DNA of 29,168 nucleotides, taken from contig CAZEPJ010000055.1 in assembly GCA_964514105.1 (NCBI GenBank), positions 1 to 29,168 on the forward strand, given 5' to 3'. Positions 14,325 through 22,650 of this stretch are shown here, one piece after another (the first letter of the stretch is position 1; each line of letters begins with the position of its first letter). Under the pieces are notes generated by a model, which saw nothing but the letters and a program-made list of their open reading frames with translations, searched no databases and was not told where the DNA came from. The position numbers and the translations under genes are program-made. The stretch is from CAZEPJ01 sp964514105. Its GTDB lineage: Bacteria; Desulfobacterota; Desulfocorpusculales; Desulfocorpusculum.

Positions 14325-15569
14325 CTACGGTCGAACCTGCCCTTCGCCCTGGATGATGAACTTGGTGGTCGTCAGTTCCTCGGCGCCCATGGGGCCGTAC
14401 GCGTGGAGCCGGGTGGTGCTGATGCCGATCTCGGCGCCCAAGCCCAGCTGAGCCCCGTCACTGAACCGGGTGGAGGCGTTGACCATGACCACCGAGGACT
14501 GCACTTCCCGGAGGAAGCGCTGCGCGTTGGCATAGTCCCGGGTGACGATGGACTCGGTGTGGTCGGACCCGTATCGGGCGATGTGTTCCATGGCGGCCTC
14601 CAGCCCCTGGACCACCCGGACCGAGAGGATCAGGTCCGAATACTCGGTGGACCAGTCCTCCTCCCCCGCGGGCCGGACCTCGGGGACCAGGGCCTGCGTC
14701 TCCGGACAGCCGCGGATCTCCACGCCGAGCGAGGCCAGTCGATCGACGATGCGCGGCACGAAGTCGCGGGCCACGCCCTCATGCACCAGAAGCGTCTCCA
14801 CGGCGTTGCAGACGGCGGGCCGCTGCACCTTGGCATTGATGCAGATGGCCTCGGCCATGTCCAGGTCGGCCGATGCGTCCACGAACACATGGCAGACGCC
14901 CTTGTAATGCTTGATGACGGGGATGCGGGACTCGGCCACCACCGTGCGGATCAACGCCTCCCCCCCCCTGGGGATGATCACATCGATAAGGTCCTCCAGG
15001 CGGAGCATCTGCATCACCGCGGCGCGATCCGCCACGGGAATCAGGGTGATGGCGGCCGGGGGCAATCCCTCCCGCTCCACGGCCTCGCGGAGCACGGCGG
15101 CGATGGCCCTGTTGGAGTGGATGGCCTCGGATCCGCCCCGGAGCACCACCGCATTGCCGGACTTGAAGCACAGGGCGGCCGCGTCGGCCGTGACGTTGGG
15201 CCGCGACTCATAGATGACCCCGACGACCCCCAGGGGGATGCGCATCTTGCCCACCAGCAATCCGTTGGGTCGTCGCCACATGCGCACGATCTCTCCCACC
15301 GGATCCCGCATGGCCGCGATCTCCCGGATCCCCTGGGCCATGTCCCGCACCGAGCGCTCCGTCATGGTCAGGCGGTCCACAAAGGCCCCTTTGACCCCCC
15401 GGGCCAGGGCCTCGCCCACGTCCCGTGCGTTCTCGGCCAGGAGCAGTTCCCGGGCCTCCTCCAGCCCATCGGCCATGCCCCTCAGGGCGCGGTCCTTTCG
15501 ATCCGTATCGGCTCCGGCGAGGGCTCTGGAGGCATCCCTGGCCTGGCTCACCAACTCCCGCACGTCCAT
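14325..15569 (-). CDS. proA: Gamma-glutamyl phosphate reductase
   Basis: ProA reduces gamma-glutamyl phosphate to glutamate semialdehyde with NADPH, the second step of proline synthesis. The 414 residues are the usual length. Visible signatures are IPLGVVGVIYESRPNVTADA, the catalytic C254 in PAVCNAVETLLVHEG, and the C-terminal GLGAEIGISTTRLHAYGPMG. The ATG at 15569 lies 9 bases after the proB stop with GAGGGGG between them, so the two are closely coupled. Confidence 0.96.
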   Translation of the reverse strand: MDVRELVSQARDASRALAGADTDRKDRALRGMADGLEEARELLLAENARDVGEALARGVKGAFVDRLTMTERSVRDMAQGIREIAAMRDPVGEIVRMWRRPNGLLVGKMRIPLGVVGVIYESRPNVTADAAALCFKSGNAVVLRGGSEAIHSNRAIAAVLREAVEREGLPPAAITLIPVADRAAVMQMLRLEDLIDVIIPRGGEALIRTVVAESRIPVIKHYKGVCHVFVDASADLDMAEAICINAKVQRPAVCNAVETLLVHEGVARDFVPRIVDRLASLGVEIRGCPETQALVPEVRPAGEEDWSTEYSDLILSVRVVQGLEAAMEHIARYGSDHTESIVTRDYANAQRFLREVQSSVVMVNASTRFSDGAQLGLGAEIGISTTRLHAYGPMGAEELTTTKFIIQGEGQVRP

Positions 15570-15578
15570 GGCTCCCCC

Positions 15579-16721
15579 TCAGCGAAGGACGACGAGGTCG
15601 TCCCGATGGATGACCTCGTCATAATACCTGTAGCCCAGAAGGGACTCGATCTCCGAGCTCTTTCTTCCCCGAATCCTTCGCACCTCGTCGGATCCGTAGT
15701 TGGTCAGCCCCCGGGCGAACTCGGCCCCCTCCTCGTCCACACAGCTCACCGAGTCCCCGGCGCCGAAATCCCCGTGGACCGCGCGAATCCCGGAGGGCAG
15801 GAGGCTGCGCCCATGTTCCAGGATGACCCGCTTGGCCCCCGCGTCCACCACCAGATGACCGCACGGCGTCTTGGAGTAGGCGATCCAGTGTTTCCAGCTC
15901 GTAATGCGCGCCTCCTTGGGAAGCACCAGGGTCCCCAGGGCCTCCCCGGAGAGGATCTCCTCCAGCACCGTGCCGGACCGCCCGCTGGCGATGATGGTCG
16001 GCACGCCGTACACCGCCGCCGTCTTGGCCGCCTGCAGTTTGGAGGCCATTCCCCCCGTCCCCACCGCGCTGGTGGTAAGCTGCACCGACGACAGCACCCG
16101 GTCGTCCACGTCCGGGATGACGGAGATCCTCCTGGCCTGGGGGTTGACCTTGGGGTCCGCATCATAGAACCCGTCGATGTCCGTGAGGATCACCAGCAGG
16201 TCCGCCTGGATCAGATTGGTCACCAGGGCCGAGAGACAATCGTTGTCCCCGAACTGGATCTCCTCGGTGATGACGCTGTCGTTCTCGTTGATGATCGGCA
16301 GGATCCCCCACCGAATCAGGGTCCACAGGGTGTTCCTGGCATTGAGAAACCGCCGGCGGTCCGACAGATCGTCCCGGGTGAGGAGGATCTGGGCCACCTG
16401 GACGTCGCCTTTCTCGAACGACCGCTCGTACACCCACATGAGGCGGGCCTGTCCCACGGCCGCCGCGGCCTGCTTCTCCGGGATGCTCTTGGGCTTGCGC
16501 CGCAGCCCCATCTTCCTGGACCCGGCGGCCACCGCCCCTGAAGACACCAGGACCAGTTCGTACCCGCCCGTCTGCACGCGGGCAAAAGAATCGCACAGAC
16601 ACTGGATGTGCTCCGTGTCCAGACCGCCGTGGGAGGTGGTCAGAACAGCGCTCCCGAGCTTGACCACGACCCGTCTCACCCCCTTGACCAGCGCCTGCCG
16701 ATCCATGACCTCTGTCACCAT
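15579..16721 (-). CDS. proB: Glutamate 5-kinase with PUA domain
   Basis: ProB phosphorylates glutamate to start proline synthesis and is the usual site of proline feedback. The 380-residue protein carries an amino-acid kinase domain (VVVKLGSAVLTT near residue 18, NENDSVITEEIQFGDND near 140, LTDIDGFYDADP) and a C-terminal PUA domain from about residue 285 (GAKRVILEHGRSLLPSGI). Its start is ambiguous. The ATG at 16721 overlaps the obgE stop by seven bases; an ATG at 16706 with AGAGG just upstream would remove five residues. Confidence 0.95.
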   Translation of the reverse strand: MVTEVMDRQALVKGVRRVVVKLGSAVLTTSHGGLDTEHIQCLCDSFARVQTGGYELVLVSSGAVAAGSRKMGLRRKPKSIPEKQAAAAVGQARLMWVYERSFEKGDVQVAQILLTRDDLSDRRRFLNARNTLWTLIRWGILPIINENDSVITEEIQFGDNDCLSALVTNLIQADLLVILTDIDGFYDADPKVNPQARRISVIPDVDDRVLSSVQLTTSAVGTGGMASKLQAAKTAAVYGVPTIIASGRSGTVLEEILSGEALGTLVLPKEARITSWKHWIAYSKTPCGHLVVDAGAKRVILEHGRSLLPSGIRAVHGDFGAGDSVSCVDEEGAEFARGLTNYGSDEVRRIRGRKSSEIESLLGYRYYDEVIHRDDLVVLR

Positions 16722-17779
16722 GGCCCCCCGGCTTCCATCCCGGGCGGGACCTCGGCATCGCCCCCGCCGCCGTCCCGTCCATGGGCCGGCACGGCACGGA
16801 ACAGGGCGGCGGACAGCTCCCCCACGCCTTGTCCCGTGAGGGCGCTGACCGGGTACACCTCGATCCCCGCCCTTTCCAGGGGCCCCCTGGCCTGAACCGC
16901 GCGCTCAAGAGCCCCGGGCAGATCCACCTTGTTGAGGGCGACCATCTTGGGACGACGGAGCAGGTCGGCGTCGTACTGCCGGATCTCCCCTTCCAGGACC
17001 TTCAGATCTTCCAGCGGCTCCCTGCCGTTGCTCGGGTCCAGGTCCAGGACATGCAGGAGCAAGCGCGTCCGCTCCACATGCCTCAAGAAGCGCAGTCCCA
17101 GGCCCACCCCGGCGTGGGCCCCCGCCATGAGGCCAGGGACGTCGGCGAGGACCACCCGATCTCCTTGCGGGGAAACCAGGACGCCCAGCTGGGGCGTGAG
17201 GGTTGTGAACGGATACGGTGCGATGCGCGGGCGCGCGGCCGAGAGCCGCGCCAGCAGGGACGACTTGCCGGCGTTGGGAAAGCCGATGAGCCCCACCTCG
17301 GCCAGGACCTTCAGCTCCAGGAGGAGGCGTCTGTCCTCCCCATCCCCGGGCTCGGTGGAAAAGCGAGGCGCCTGCCGCGTGGGCGTGGCGAACCGGGCGT
17401 TGCCCCTGCCTCCGCGCCCCCCTCGAGCCACCACCAGGCGCTGCCCCTCCCGGACCAGGTCTCCCAGGCGTTCACGGGTGTCGGCGTCGCTGACCATTGT
17501 GCCCAAAGGGACCCTGAGCACCAGGTCCTCTCCATTGCCGCCGTGCCGGTCGCTCCCCTGCCCATGGGTCCCGTTGCGGGCACGGTGTTGCCGGGGATAG
17601 GAGAAATCGAGCAAGCTCTGAACGCTGGCCGACGCCTCCAGGATGACGTCACCGCCTCGGCCGCCGTCGCCGCCGTCGGGACCGCCCCTGGGACGGTACT
17701 TCTCGCGTCGAAAGCTGACGCATCCCCTGCCACCCCGTCCGGACCGAACCGAGATCCTGGCCTCGTCCACGAAGAGCAT
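16715..17779 (-). CDS. obgE: GTPase ObgE/CgtA, ribosome-assembly factor
   Basis: Obg is an essential GTPase acting on large-subunit maturation and the stringent response. The 354-residue product has the glycine-rich Obg fold (about 1-158), then the G domain: G1 GFPNAGKSS (166-174), G2 FTT (191-193), G3 DVPG (213-216), G4 NKVD (283-286) and G5 near VSALTGQG. The C terminus is short and Gly-rich. A GTTPQ-like switch is seen as TLTPQLGVL. The gap to rpmA (269 bases) is unusually wide for this operon, and the ribosome-binding site is weak (AAAGAAG). No distinct promoter is seen in that gap. Confidence 0.96.
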   Translation of the reverse strand: MLFVDEARISVRSGRGGRGCVSFRREKYRPRGGPDGGDGGRGGDVILEASASVQSLLDFSYPRQHRARNGTHGQGSDRHGGNGEDLVLRVPLGTMVSDADTRERLGDLVREGQRLVVARGGRGGRGNARFATPTRQAPRFSTEPGDGEDRRLLLELKVLAEVGLIGFPNAGKSSLLARLSAARPRIAPYPFTTLTPQLGVLVSPQGDRVVLADVPGLMAGAHAGVGLGLRFLRHVERTRLLLHVLDLDPSNGREPLEDLKVLEGEIRQYDADLLRRPKMVALNKVDLPGALERAVQARGPLERAGIEVYPVSALTGQGVGELSAALFRAVPAHGRDGGGGDAEVPPGMEAGGPW

Positions 17780-17995
17780 GGAAGGCTTCTTTCAGGGGGG
17801 GCGACCTCGCCCCGCCGTCCGCAGCCCTACGTCCGGGGCATGACGAACCGGGCCGACGGCCGTTGACACATGACGGGTTGAAGATCGACCTTCATGCCCT
17901 TGCGCTGGGTCGGAAAACGCCGTTGGCCCCCTCCCCGGCGGGTGCCCCTATCCCATGCCCCCACAGCCCGGGACAGGCCGTGCCCCCGGGGCGAA

Positions 17996-18011
17996 CCGGA
18001 GCCGGCTCCGG
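17996..18011. repeat. Perfect 16-bp palindrome in the rpmA-obgE gap
   Basis: CCGGAGCCGGCTCCGG is its own reverse complement. It lies about 38-53 bases after the rpmA stop and could fold as a 6-bp stem with a CCGG loop in the operon transcript, or serve as a dimeric protein site. The rest of the gap (17780-18048) is GC-rich and otherwise featureless. Confidence 0.4.
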
Positions 18012-18048
18012 CGTTCATGGGGTGGTGGGAACTGGAGCGGTGGGGGAC

Positions 18049-18303
18049 CTATGCGGCATAGACACTGACCAGTTTCCGCGTGCCGCCCTTGGTCTCGAAT
18101 CGAACCACGCCGTCGATCTTGGCGAACAACGTGAAATCCTTCCCCATTCCCACATTCATACCCGGATGAAACCGAGAGCCTACCTGCCTGACCAGGATGC
18201 TGCCGGCGCGGACCCGCTCCCCCCCGAAGCGTTTCACGCCCCGGCGCTGGCCTTGGCTGTCGCGCCCGTTTCTCGAACTACCCACCGCCTTCTTGTGAGC
18301 CAT
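18049..18303 (-). CDS. rpmA: 50S ribosomal protein L27
   Basis: L27 reaches into the peptidyl-transferase centre with its N-terminal tail. The 84-residue protein has the standard start MAHKKAVGSSRNGRDSQGQR, GVKRFGGERVRAGSILVRQ and FHPGMNVGMGKDFTLFA. There is no cleavable N-terminal extension of the Firmicutes type. The gene starts 21 bases after rplU. Confidence 0.98.
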   Translation of the reverse strand: MAHKKAVGSSRNGRDSQGQRRGVKRFGGERVRAGSILVRQVGSRFHPGMNVGMGKDFTLFAKIDGVVRFETKGGTRKLVSVYAA

Positions 18304-18324
18304 GCCGGACCTCCCGCGCCCGTT

Positions 18325-18636
18325 CTATACTCGGATCTCCTCGATGCGCACCCCGGTGAACCATTGCCTGTGGCCTACGGTCCTGCGGTAGCGCTTGCGC
18401 CGGCGCATCTTGAAGATCCGGATCTTGGGTCCCCGATCCTGCTCCACGATGTGGCCGACCACCCGCGCCCCCGGCAGGAAAGGCTGCCCAATCTGCATGC
18501 CTGCCTCACCCTGGACGAGCAGCACCTGAGAGAACTCCACGGTCTGCCCCACGGGTCCATCGAGCTTCTCCACACGGACGACCTGCCCGGGCGCAACGCG
18601 ATACTGCTTGCCTCCGCTCTCGAATATGGCGTACAT
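18325..18636 (-). CDS. rplU: 50S ribosomal protein L21
   Basis: L21 binds 23S rRNA. The 103-residue protein begins MYAIFESGGKQYRVAPGQVV and has the C-terminal signature KIRIFKMRRRKRYRRTVGHR and FTGVRIEEI. GGGGAGG lies a few bases before the ATG. It is the first gene of the ribosomal operon and follows its own promoter at 18708-18737, with a leader of about 64 nt that contains a small GGGGC/GCCCC hairpin. Confidence 0.98.
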   Translation of the reverse strand: MYAIFESGGKQYRVAPGQVVRVEKLDGPVGQTVEFSQVLLVQGEAGMQIGQPFLPGARVVGHIVEQDRGPKIRIFKMRRRKRYRRTVGHRQWFTGVRIEEIRV

Positions 18637-18707
18637 CCTTGCCTCCCCTCACCCCGCCGAACCGCCATGGGGCGCAAGGCCCCGATGCCGTCCCTTGGAA
18701 ATGCTTC

Positions 18708-18737
18708 ATTCTAGAGGAAAATGGGGCCTCCTGTCAA
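18708..18737 (-). promoter_or_regulatory. Promoter of the rplU-rpmA-obgE operon
   Basis: On the minus strand a perfect TTGACA (18732-18737) and TAGAAT (18708-18713, one mismatch) are spaced by 18 bp. The transcript would begin near 18700. The TGA stop codon of the upstream reductase alpha-subunit gene (18734-18736) lies inside the -35 box, so no space is left for a terminator between the two units. Confidence 0.75.
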
Positions 18738-21118
18738 TGATTCCGGGTACGTCCAGACAGGTCGCTTCCTGCCGAGTTCTTCATCGCCCCCCCACTCCAT
18801 GGGGGCCTGGGGCCCGGGGAGGGGGCCGCGGATCCATGGGCTTCCCCCTGCTTGCGCAGGGCCTCCAGGACCATCTCCGGGGTGACGGGCAGGCGATGGA
18901 ACTCCACGCCGATGGCGTCCGCGATGGCGTTGACGATGGCCGGGGCCGGAGCCAGCTGCGTCCCCTCACCGGCCTCCTTGGCCCCGAAGGGCCCCAGAGG
19001 ATCGTCGGTATCGATGTGGATCGCCTCCACGGCGGGCATCTCCATGGTGGTGGGAAACCCGTAATCCAGAAAGGACGGATTGTGCTGTTGGCCGTCGATG
19101 CACGTGGAGTCCTCGTACAGGGCCTGTCCCAGTCCCCCCATGATGCTTCCCTCGAGCTGGCCCTCCACCAGCATGGGGTTGATGGGCTGACCGCAGTCAT
19201 GGGCCGTGACCATCTTGACGACCTTCACCCGCCCCGTCTCCATGTCCACCTCCACCTCGGCGGCCTGGGTCATGAAGGAATAGCTCGGGCTGAAGTTGCC
19301 GTTTCGGCTCAGCAGCGAGGTGGGCTGCTCCGCCGGCGGGATCCACGAGCCCCGGCCCACGATGGGGACGGCCTTGTCCGCGTACTGGTAGGCCTGGAGG
19401 GCCTCATTCAGGCTCATCCCCCGGTCGGGGCTTCCCTGGACCCAGATGCGGCGGTCCGCCGCCACCAGGTCGTCCACCCTCGCCTCCAGCCGATGGGCCA
19501 CGAACTCCAGGAGCTGCCGCCTGACCTCGTTGGCCGCCAGGAGGGCCGCGTTTCCGGCGCGCACCGTCACCCCGGAGCCGAAGGTGCCGGCGTCCAGGGG
19601 GCAAATCCCCGTGTCGGCCGCGGTGATGTGGACGTCCTCCATGGGGACACCCAACCGCTCGGCGACCATCTGGCAGATGACCGTCTCGGCCCCCTGTCCG
19701 ATGTCCGCCGCCCCGGACAGGACATTCACCCGGCCCTCTCGGGTGAGCTGCACCACGGCCCCCGAGGACAGGTGGGCCATATTGGCCACGCCGGACGGAA
19801 AGGACGCCCCGGCCAGCCCCACCCCTCGTCCCACCGGGAGTTTGCCCCGCTTTTGCTCCCACCCGATGGCCCTGGCGGCCTCTCGGATGCTGTCGGCGAA
19901 CCCGCAGGTATGGATGAGGAATCCGGCCGGGTGGGGCTCGTGGGCCTTGATGGCATTGCGGATGCGCATTTCCGCGGGGTCCACGCCGATACGCCGGGCG
20001 ATCAGATCGATCTGCCGCTCGATGGCGAAGCGGGCCTGGGGGATGCCGTGCCCCCTCATGGCGCCGCCCACGGGCTTGTTGGTGTAGACGTGGTACCCCT
20101 CGTACAGGAGATTCTCGATGCGGTAGGGGATCATGATGAAGAAGCACGAAAGGGTGATCATGAGGGGTGCCGTGGAGTTGTACGCCCCGCCGTCGGCGTG
20201 GGCCAGGATCTTCTGGGCGAGGATCCTGCCGTCCTTGGCCACGCCGGTCTTCACGGTGAGGTACATGGGGTGGCGCTGCCGGGTGCTCTGGAAGACCTCC
20301 TCCCGATCGTACACGAACTTCACGGGGCGCAGCAGCTCTCTGGCGAACCAGCAGGCGCAGAAGTCCTTGGCGAACATGTCGATCTTCTGGCCGAAGCCCC
20401 CCCCCACCTTGGGCTTGATCACCCGGATCTTGTTCTCGGGAACGAGCAGCGTGGTGGCCAGGTTCCGCTTGAGGAAGTACGGGATCTGCGTAGAGCTCCA
20501 GATGGTCAAGGCGCCGCTGTGGGGATCGCACTGGGCCGCCGCAGCGTGGGGCTCCATGGGGGCGTGGTTCACGGCCTGGGAATAGAAGCAATCCTCGAAG
20601 ACGTGGTCGGATCGGCAAAAGGCAGCCTCCACGTCGCCCCACTCCTTCCGGATGGAGGCGCTGACGTTGTTGGGGGCGCCGTCGTGGATGACGGGCGCCC
20701 CCTCCCGTATGGCCTCCAGCGGATCGAAGACCGCTGGAAGCTCCTCGTACTCCACCCGGATGAGGCGCACGGCCTCTTCGGCGGTCTCCGGGTCCACGGC
20801 GACCACGGCCGCCACCTCGTCCCCGATGTACCGCACCTTGTCCCGGGCCAGGGCGTGCTCGTCCTTGGCCTTGGGGACGATGCCGTACACCCGGTCCGGG
20901 ATGTCCCGGCCCGTGATGACGCCCTTGACACCTTGAAGGGCCAGGGCCCGGCTCGCGTCCACGTGGAGCACCCGGCCGTGGGGGATCGGGGAGCGGACAA
21001 ACCGGCCATGGAGCATGTTGGGCAGGACCAGATCGTCGGTGAACTGGGCCTGTCCGGTGGCCTTGGCCGCGGCGTCATGCATGGGCACCCTGCGGCCCAC
21101 CACATTGAGGACCTTCAT
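18734..21118 (-). CDS. hcrA: Molybdenum hydroxylase catalytic subunit, 4-hydroxybenzoyl-CoA reductase alpha-like
   Basis: The 794-residue protein belongs to the xanthine dehydrogenase family and would carry the molybdenum cofactor. Visible blocks are the hammerhead domain at the N terminus (VVGRRVPMHDAAAKATGQAQ), GGGFGQKIDMFAKDF, GGAMRGHGIPQARFAIERQI, SGAADIGQGAETVICQMVAE, and the C-terminal GAKEAGEGTQLAPAP with the likely catalytic glutamate near residue 718. With the beta and gamma subunits next door it should remove the para-hydroxyl of 4-hydroxybenzoyl-CoA, giving benzoyl-CoA, in the cytoplasm with low-potential ferredoxin as donor. The assignment to that substrate rests on the beta subunit, because the alpha family also contains aldehyde and purine enzymes. 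Its start overlaps the gamma-subunit stop by four bases (ATGA). The tail after residue 770 is low-complexity. Confidence 0.8.
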   Translation of the reverse strand: MKVLNVVGRRVPMHDAAAKATGQAQFTDDLVLPNMLHGRFVRSPIPHGRVLHVDASRALALQGVKGVITGRDIPDRVYGIVPKAKDEHALARDKVRYIGDEVAAVVAVDPETAEEAVRLIRVEYEELPAVFDPLEAIREGAPVIHDGAPNNVSASIRKEWGDVEAAFCRSDHVFEDCFYSQAVNHAPMEPHAAAAQCDPHSGALTIWSSTQIPYFLKRNLATTLLVPENKIRVIKPKVGGGFGQKIDMFAKDFCACWFARELLRPVKFVYDREEVFQSTRQRHPMYLTVKTGVAKDGRILAQKILAHADGGAYNSTAPLMITLSCFFIMIPYRIENLLYEGYHVYTNKPVGGAMRGHGIPQARFAIERQIDLIARRIGVDPAEMRIRNAIKAHEPHPAGFLIHTCGFADSIREAARAIGWEQKRGKLPVGRGVGLAGASFPSGVANMAHLSSGAVVQLTREGRVNVLSGAADIGQGAETVICQMVAERLGVPMEDVHITAADTGICPLDAGTFGSGVTVRAGNAALLAANEVRRQLLEFVAHRLEARVDDLVAADRRIWVQGSPDRGMSLNEALQAYQYADKAVPIVGRGSWIPPAEQPTSLLSRNGNFSPSYSFMTQAAEVEVDMETGRVKVVKMVTAHDCGQPINPMLVEGQLEGSIMGGLGQALYEDSTCIDGQQHNPSFLDYGFPTTMEMPAVEAIHIDTDDPLGPFGAKEAGEGTQLAPAPAIVNAIADAIGVEFHRLPVTPEMVLEALRKQGEAHGSAAPSPGPRPPWSGGAMKNSAGSDLSGRTRNH

Positions 21119-21600
21119 CGTTCACCTCCACGGACCCTGGCGGCGGCGGCCTCCACGGCCTCCACGATCTTGACGTAGCCGGTGCACCGGCACAGGTTGC
21201 CCGATAGCGCCCGGCGGATCTTCTCCTGGCTGGGGCTGGGGTCCTCGGCCAGCAGCGCCGTCGCGCTCATGATGAATCCGGGCGAACAAAACCCGCACTG
21301 GATGGCACCGTGCTCCACGAAGGCCTCCTGCACGGGGGTCAGATGCCCTCCCTGGGCCAGCCCCTCGATGGTCTGGATGTCCCGTCCCTCGGCCTCCGCG
21401 GCCAGGGTCAGGCAGGACAGCACGGCCTCGCCGTCCAAAAGCACGGTGCAGGCCCCGCAGGCCCCCAGATCGCACCCCCGCTTGGTCCCCGTCAGGAGCG
21501 CCTTCTCCCGGAGGGCCTCCAGGAGCGTGGTGTTGGGCGGGACGACCATCTCGTGAACGTCCCCGTTGATCGTGAGCCGTACGATGCGCGTCTCCGGCAT
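21115..21600 (-). CDS. hcrC: Two-[2Fe-2S] subunit, 4-hydroxybenzoyl-CoA reductase gamma-like
   Basis: The 161-residue protein has the two cluster sites of the family. The plant-ferredoxin-like site is C43-x4-C48-x2-C51-x11-C63 (GCDLGACGACTVLLDGEAVL and then SC); the second site is formed by CGFC with SPGFIMSA and by LCRCTGY near residue 140. It passes electrons between the flavin subunit and the molybdenum centre. Its length equals, from memory, that of Thauera HcrC. GGAGGAGGAG precedes the ATG, and it lies 24 bases after the beta-subunit gene. Confidence 0.88.
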   Translation of the reverse strand: MPETRIVRLTINGDVHEMVVPPNTTLLEALREKALLTGTKRGCDLGACGACTVLLDGEAVLSCLTLAAEAEGRDIQTIEGLAQGGHLTPVQEAFVEHGAIQCGFCSPGFIMSATALLAEDPSPSQEKIRRALSGNLCRCTGYVKIVEAVEAAAARVRGGER

Positions 21601-21624
21601 GGCCCGCTCTCCTCCTCCCGTGGG

Positions 21625-22581
21625 TCACACAACGGCCCTCATGGCTTTGAGAAAAAGGGTGGCCATGAGCGCCCGCTTGAAGGCCACCGAATGTGTGCTT
21701 GTCGGGGCGATGCGGGCCGCCCGGGGGGCCAGGGCCGCCGCCCGTTGCAGCGACTCCGGCGTCATCGGGACGCCGCGGAGGCTGGCCTCCAGCTCGGCGG
21801 CCCTCACCGGGGCCCGGTCCACGCCGGTGAATGCCGCCCGCACCACGCCGTCCCCCCGCCAGACCGCGGCCCCCACGATGGGGAACTCGATGGCCCCCCG
21901 GCGGCTGAACTTCTCGTAGCGGGACGCCCCCCCGGCCGAGGCCTCGGGGAGCACCACGGCCTCCACGAACTCCCCCGGCCCCAGGGCCAGGGGGGCACGC
22001 CCATCGCCGGAGTAGAGGCGGGCCAGGGGAAACTCCCTGGTCCCGCCGGGGCCGGCTGTCCGCACCGCCGCGTCCAGGACCAACAGGGCCGGCGCCACGT
22101 CGCCGCTGTAGGTGGCGAAACAGGCGCTCTTCCGCTTGGCCACGTGGCACTCCTCTCCGCCCGCCTTGAAACACAGGCTGCGGGCCTGCCGCCACTGCCA
22201 CGACTGGTTGAAGAAGCGGCATCGCGTGTTCTGGCACAGGTTGCCCCCCAGCGTGCCCATGGCCTGGTGGCGGGGGGATCCCACCGAGAACGCCGCTTGG
22301 ACCAGGGCGGGGAACTTCCCGGCCAGTTCTCCATGGTGCCCCAGCTCCTTCAGCGTGGTCGTGGCGCCGATGACCAGCCGGTCACCCTCCCGGCGGACAC
22401 CCCGCAATTCCCCCACCCGCCCCAGGCTGACCAGCGTTTCCGGGAGCTCCACCCGATGCTTCATGTTCACCAGCAGGTCGGTGCCGCCGGCAACGAGCCT
22501 GGCCCCTGGTCTGTGCGAGAGGGCGCGGAGCACCCCCGCCAGGTCCGCGGGCTGCTCGTATGAGAACATGGGCAAGCGCAT
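21625..22581 (-). CDS. hcrB: FAD/[4Fe-4S] subunit, 4-hydroxybenzoyl-CoA reductase beta-like
   Basis: The 318-residue protein has the CO-dehydrogenase-type flavin fold (RLVAGGTDLLVNMKHR, then TLGGNLCQNTRC). It also has an insertion with cysteines at 121, 137, 145 and 154 (a fifth is at 116). Spacings of 16, 8 and 9 are the same as those of the four [4Fe-4S] ligands I recall for Thauera aromatica HcrB (122, 138, 146, 155). That extra cluster is the hallmark of 4-hydroxybenzoyl-CoA reductase and is absent from ordinary xanthine or CO dehydrogenases. The surrounding sequence (FFNQSWQWR, CHVAKR, FATYSGDVAPALLVLDA) also fits. GGGAGGAGG lies before the ATG. It is the first reductase gene, 69 bases after the ligase; the order is beta-gamma-alpha. 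Confidence 0.85.
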   Translation of the reverse strand: MRLPMFSYEQPADLAGVLRALSHRPGARLVAGGTDLLVNMKHRVELPETLVSLGRVGELRGVRREGDRLVIGATTTLKELGHHGELAGKFPALVQAAFSVGSPRHQAMGTLGGNLCQNTRCRFFNQSWQWRQARSLCFKAGGEECHVAKRKSACFATYSGDVAPALLVLDAAVRTAGPGGTREFPLARLYSGDGRAPLALGPGEFVEAVVLPEASAGGASRYEKFSRRGAIEFPIVGAAVWRGDGVVRAAFTGVDRAPVRAAELEASLRGVPMTPESLQRAAALAPRAARIAPTSTHSVAFKRALMATLFLKAMRAVV

Positions 22582-22650
22582 GAACAGACCTCCTCCCTCG
22601 GGTTCATCGCCCGGCTTCGGGCTCGGTTGGGGCCGGGCGGATCGTCCCCG

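Noticed and set aside
14286..16541. 751-residue open frame on the plus strand opposite nadD, proA and proB
   Set aside because: It is antisense to three well-recognised genes, and its translation is rich in G, H, P, R and L with no family pattern. Long shadow frames are expected in DNA with such high third-position GC.
18608..21178. 856-residue plus-strand frame opposite rplU and the reductase alpha gene
   Set aside because: Same reasoning: it mirrors real genes and has repetitive His/Gly/Leu composition with no domain.
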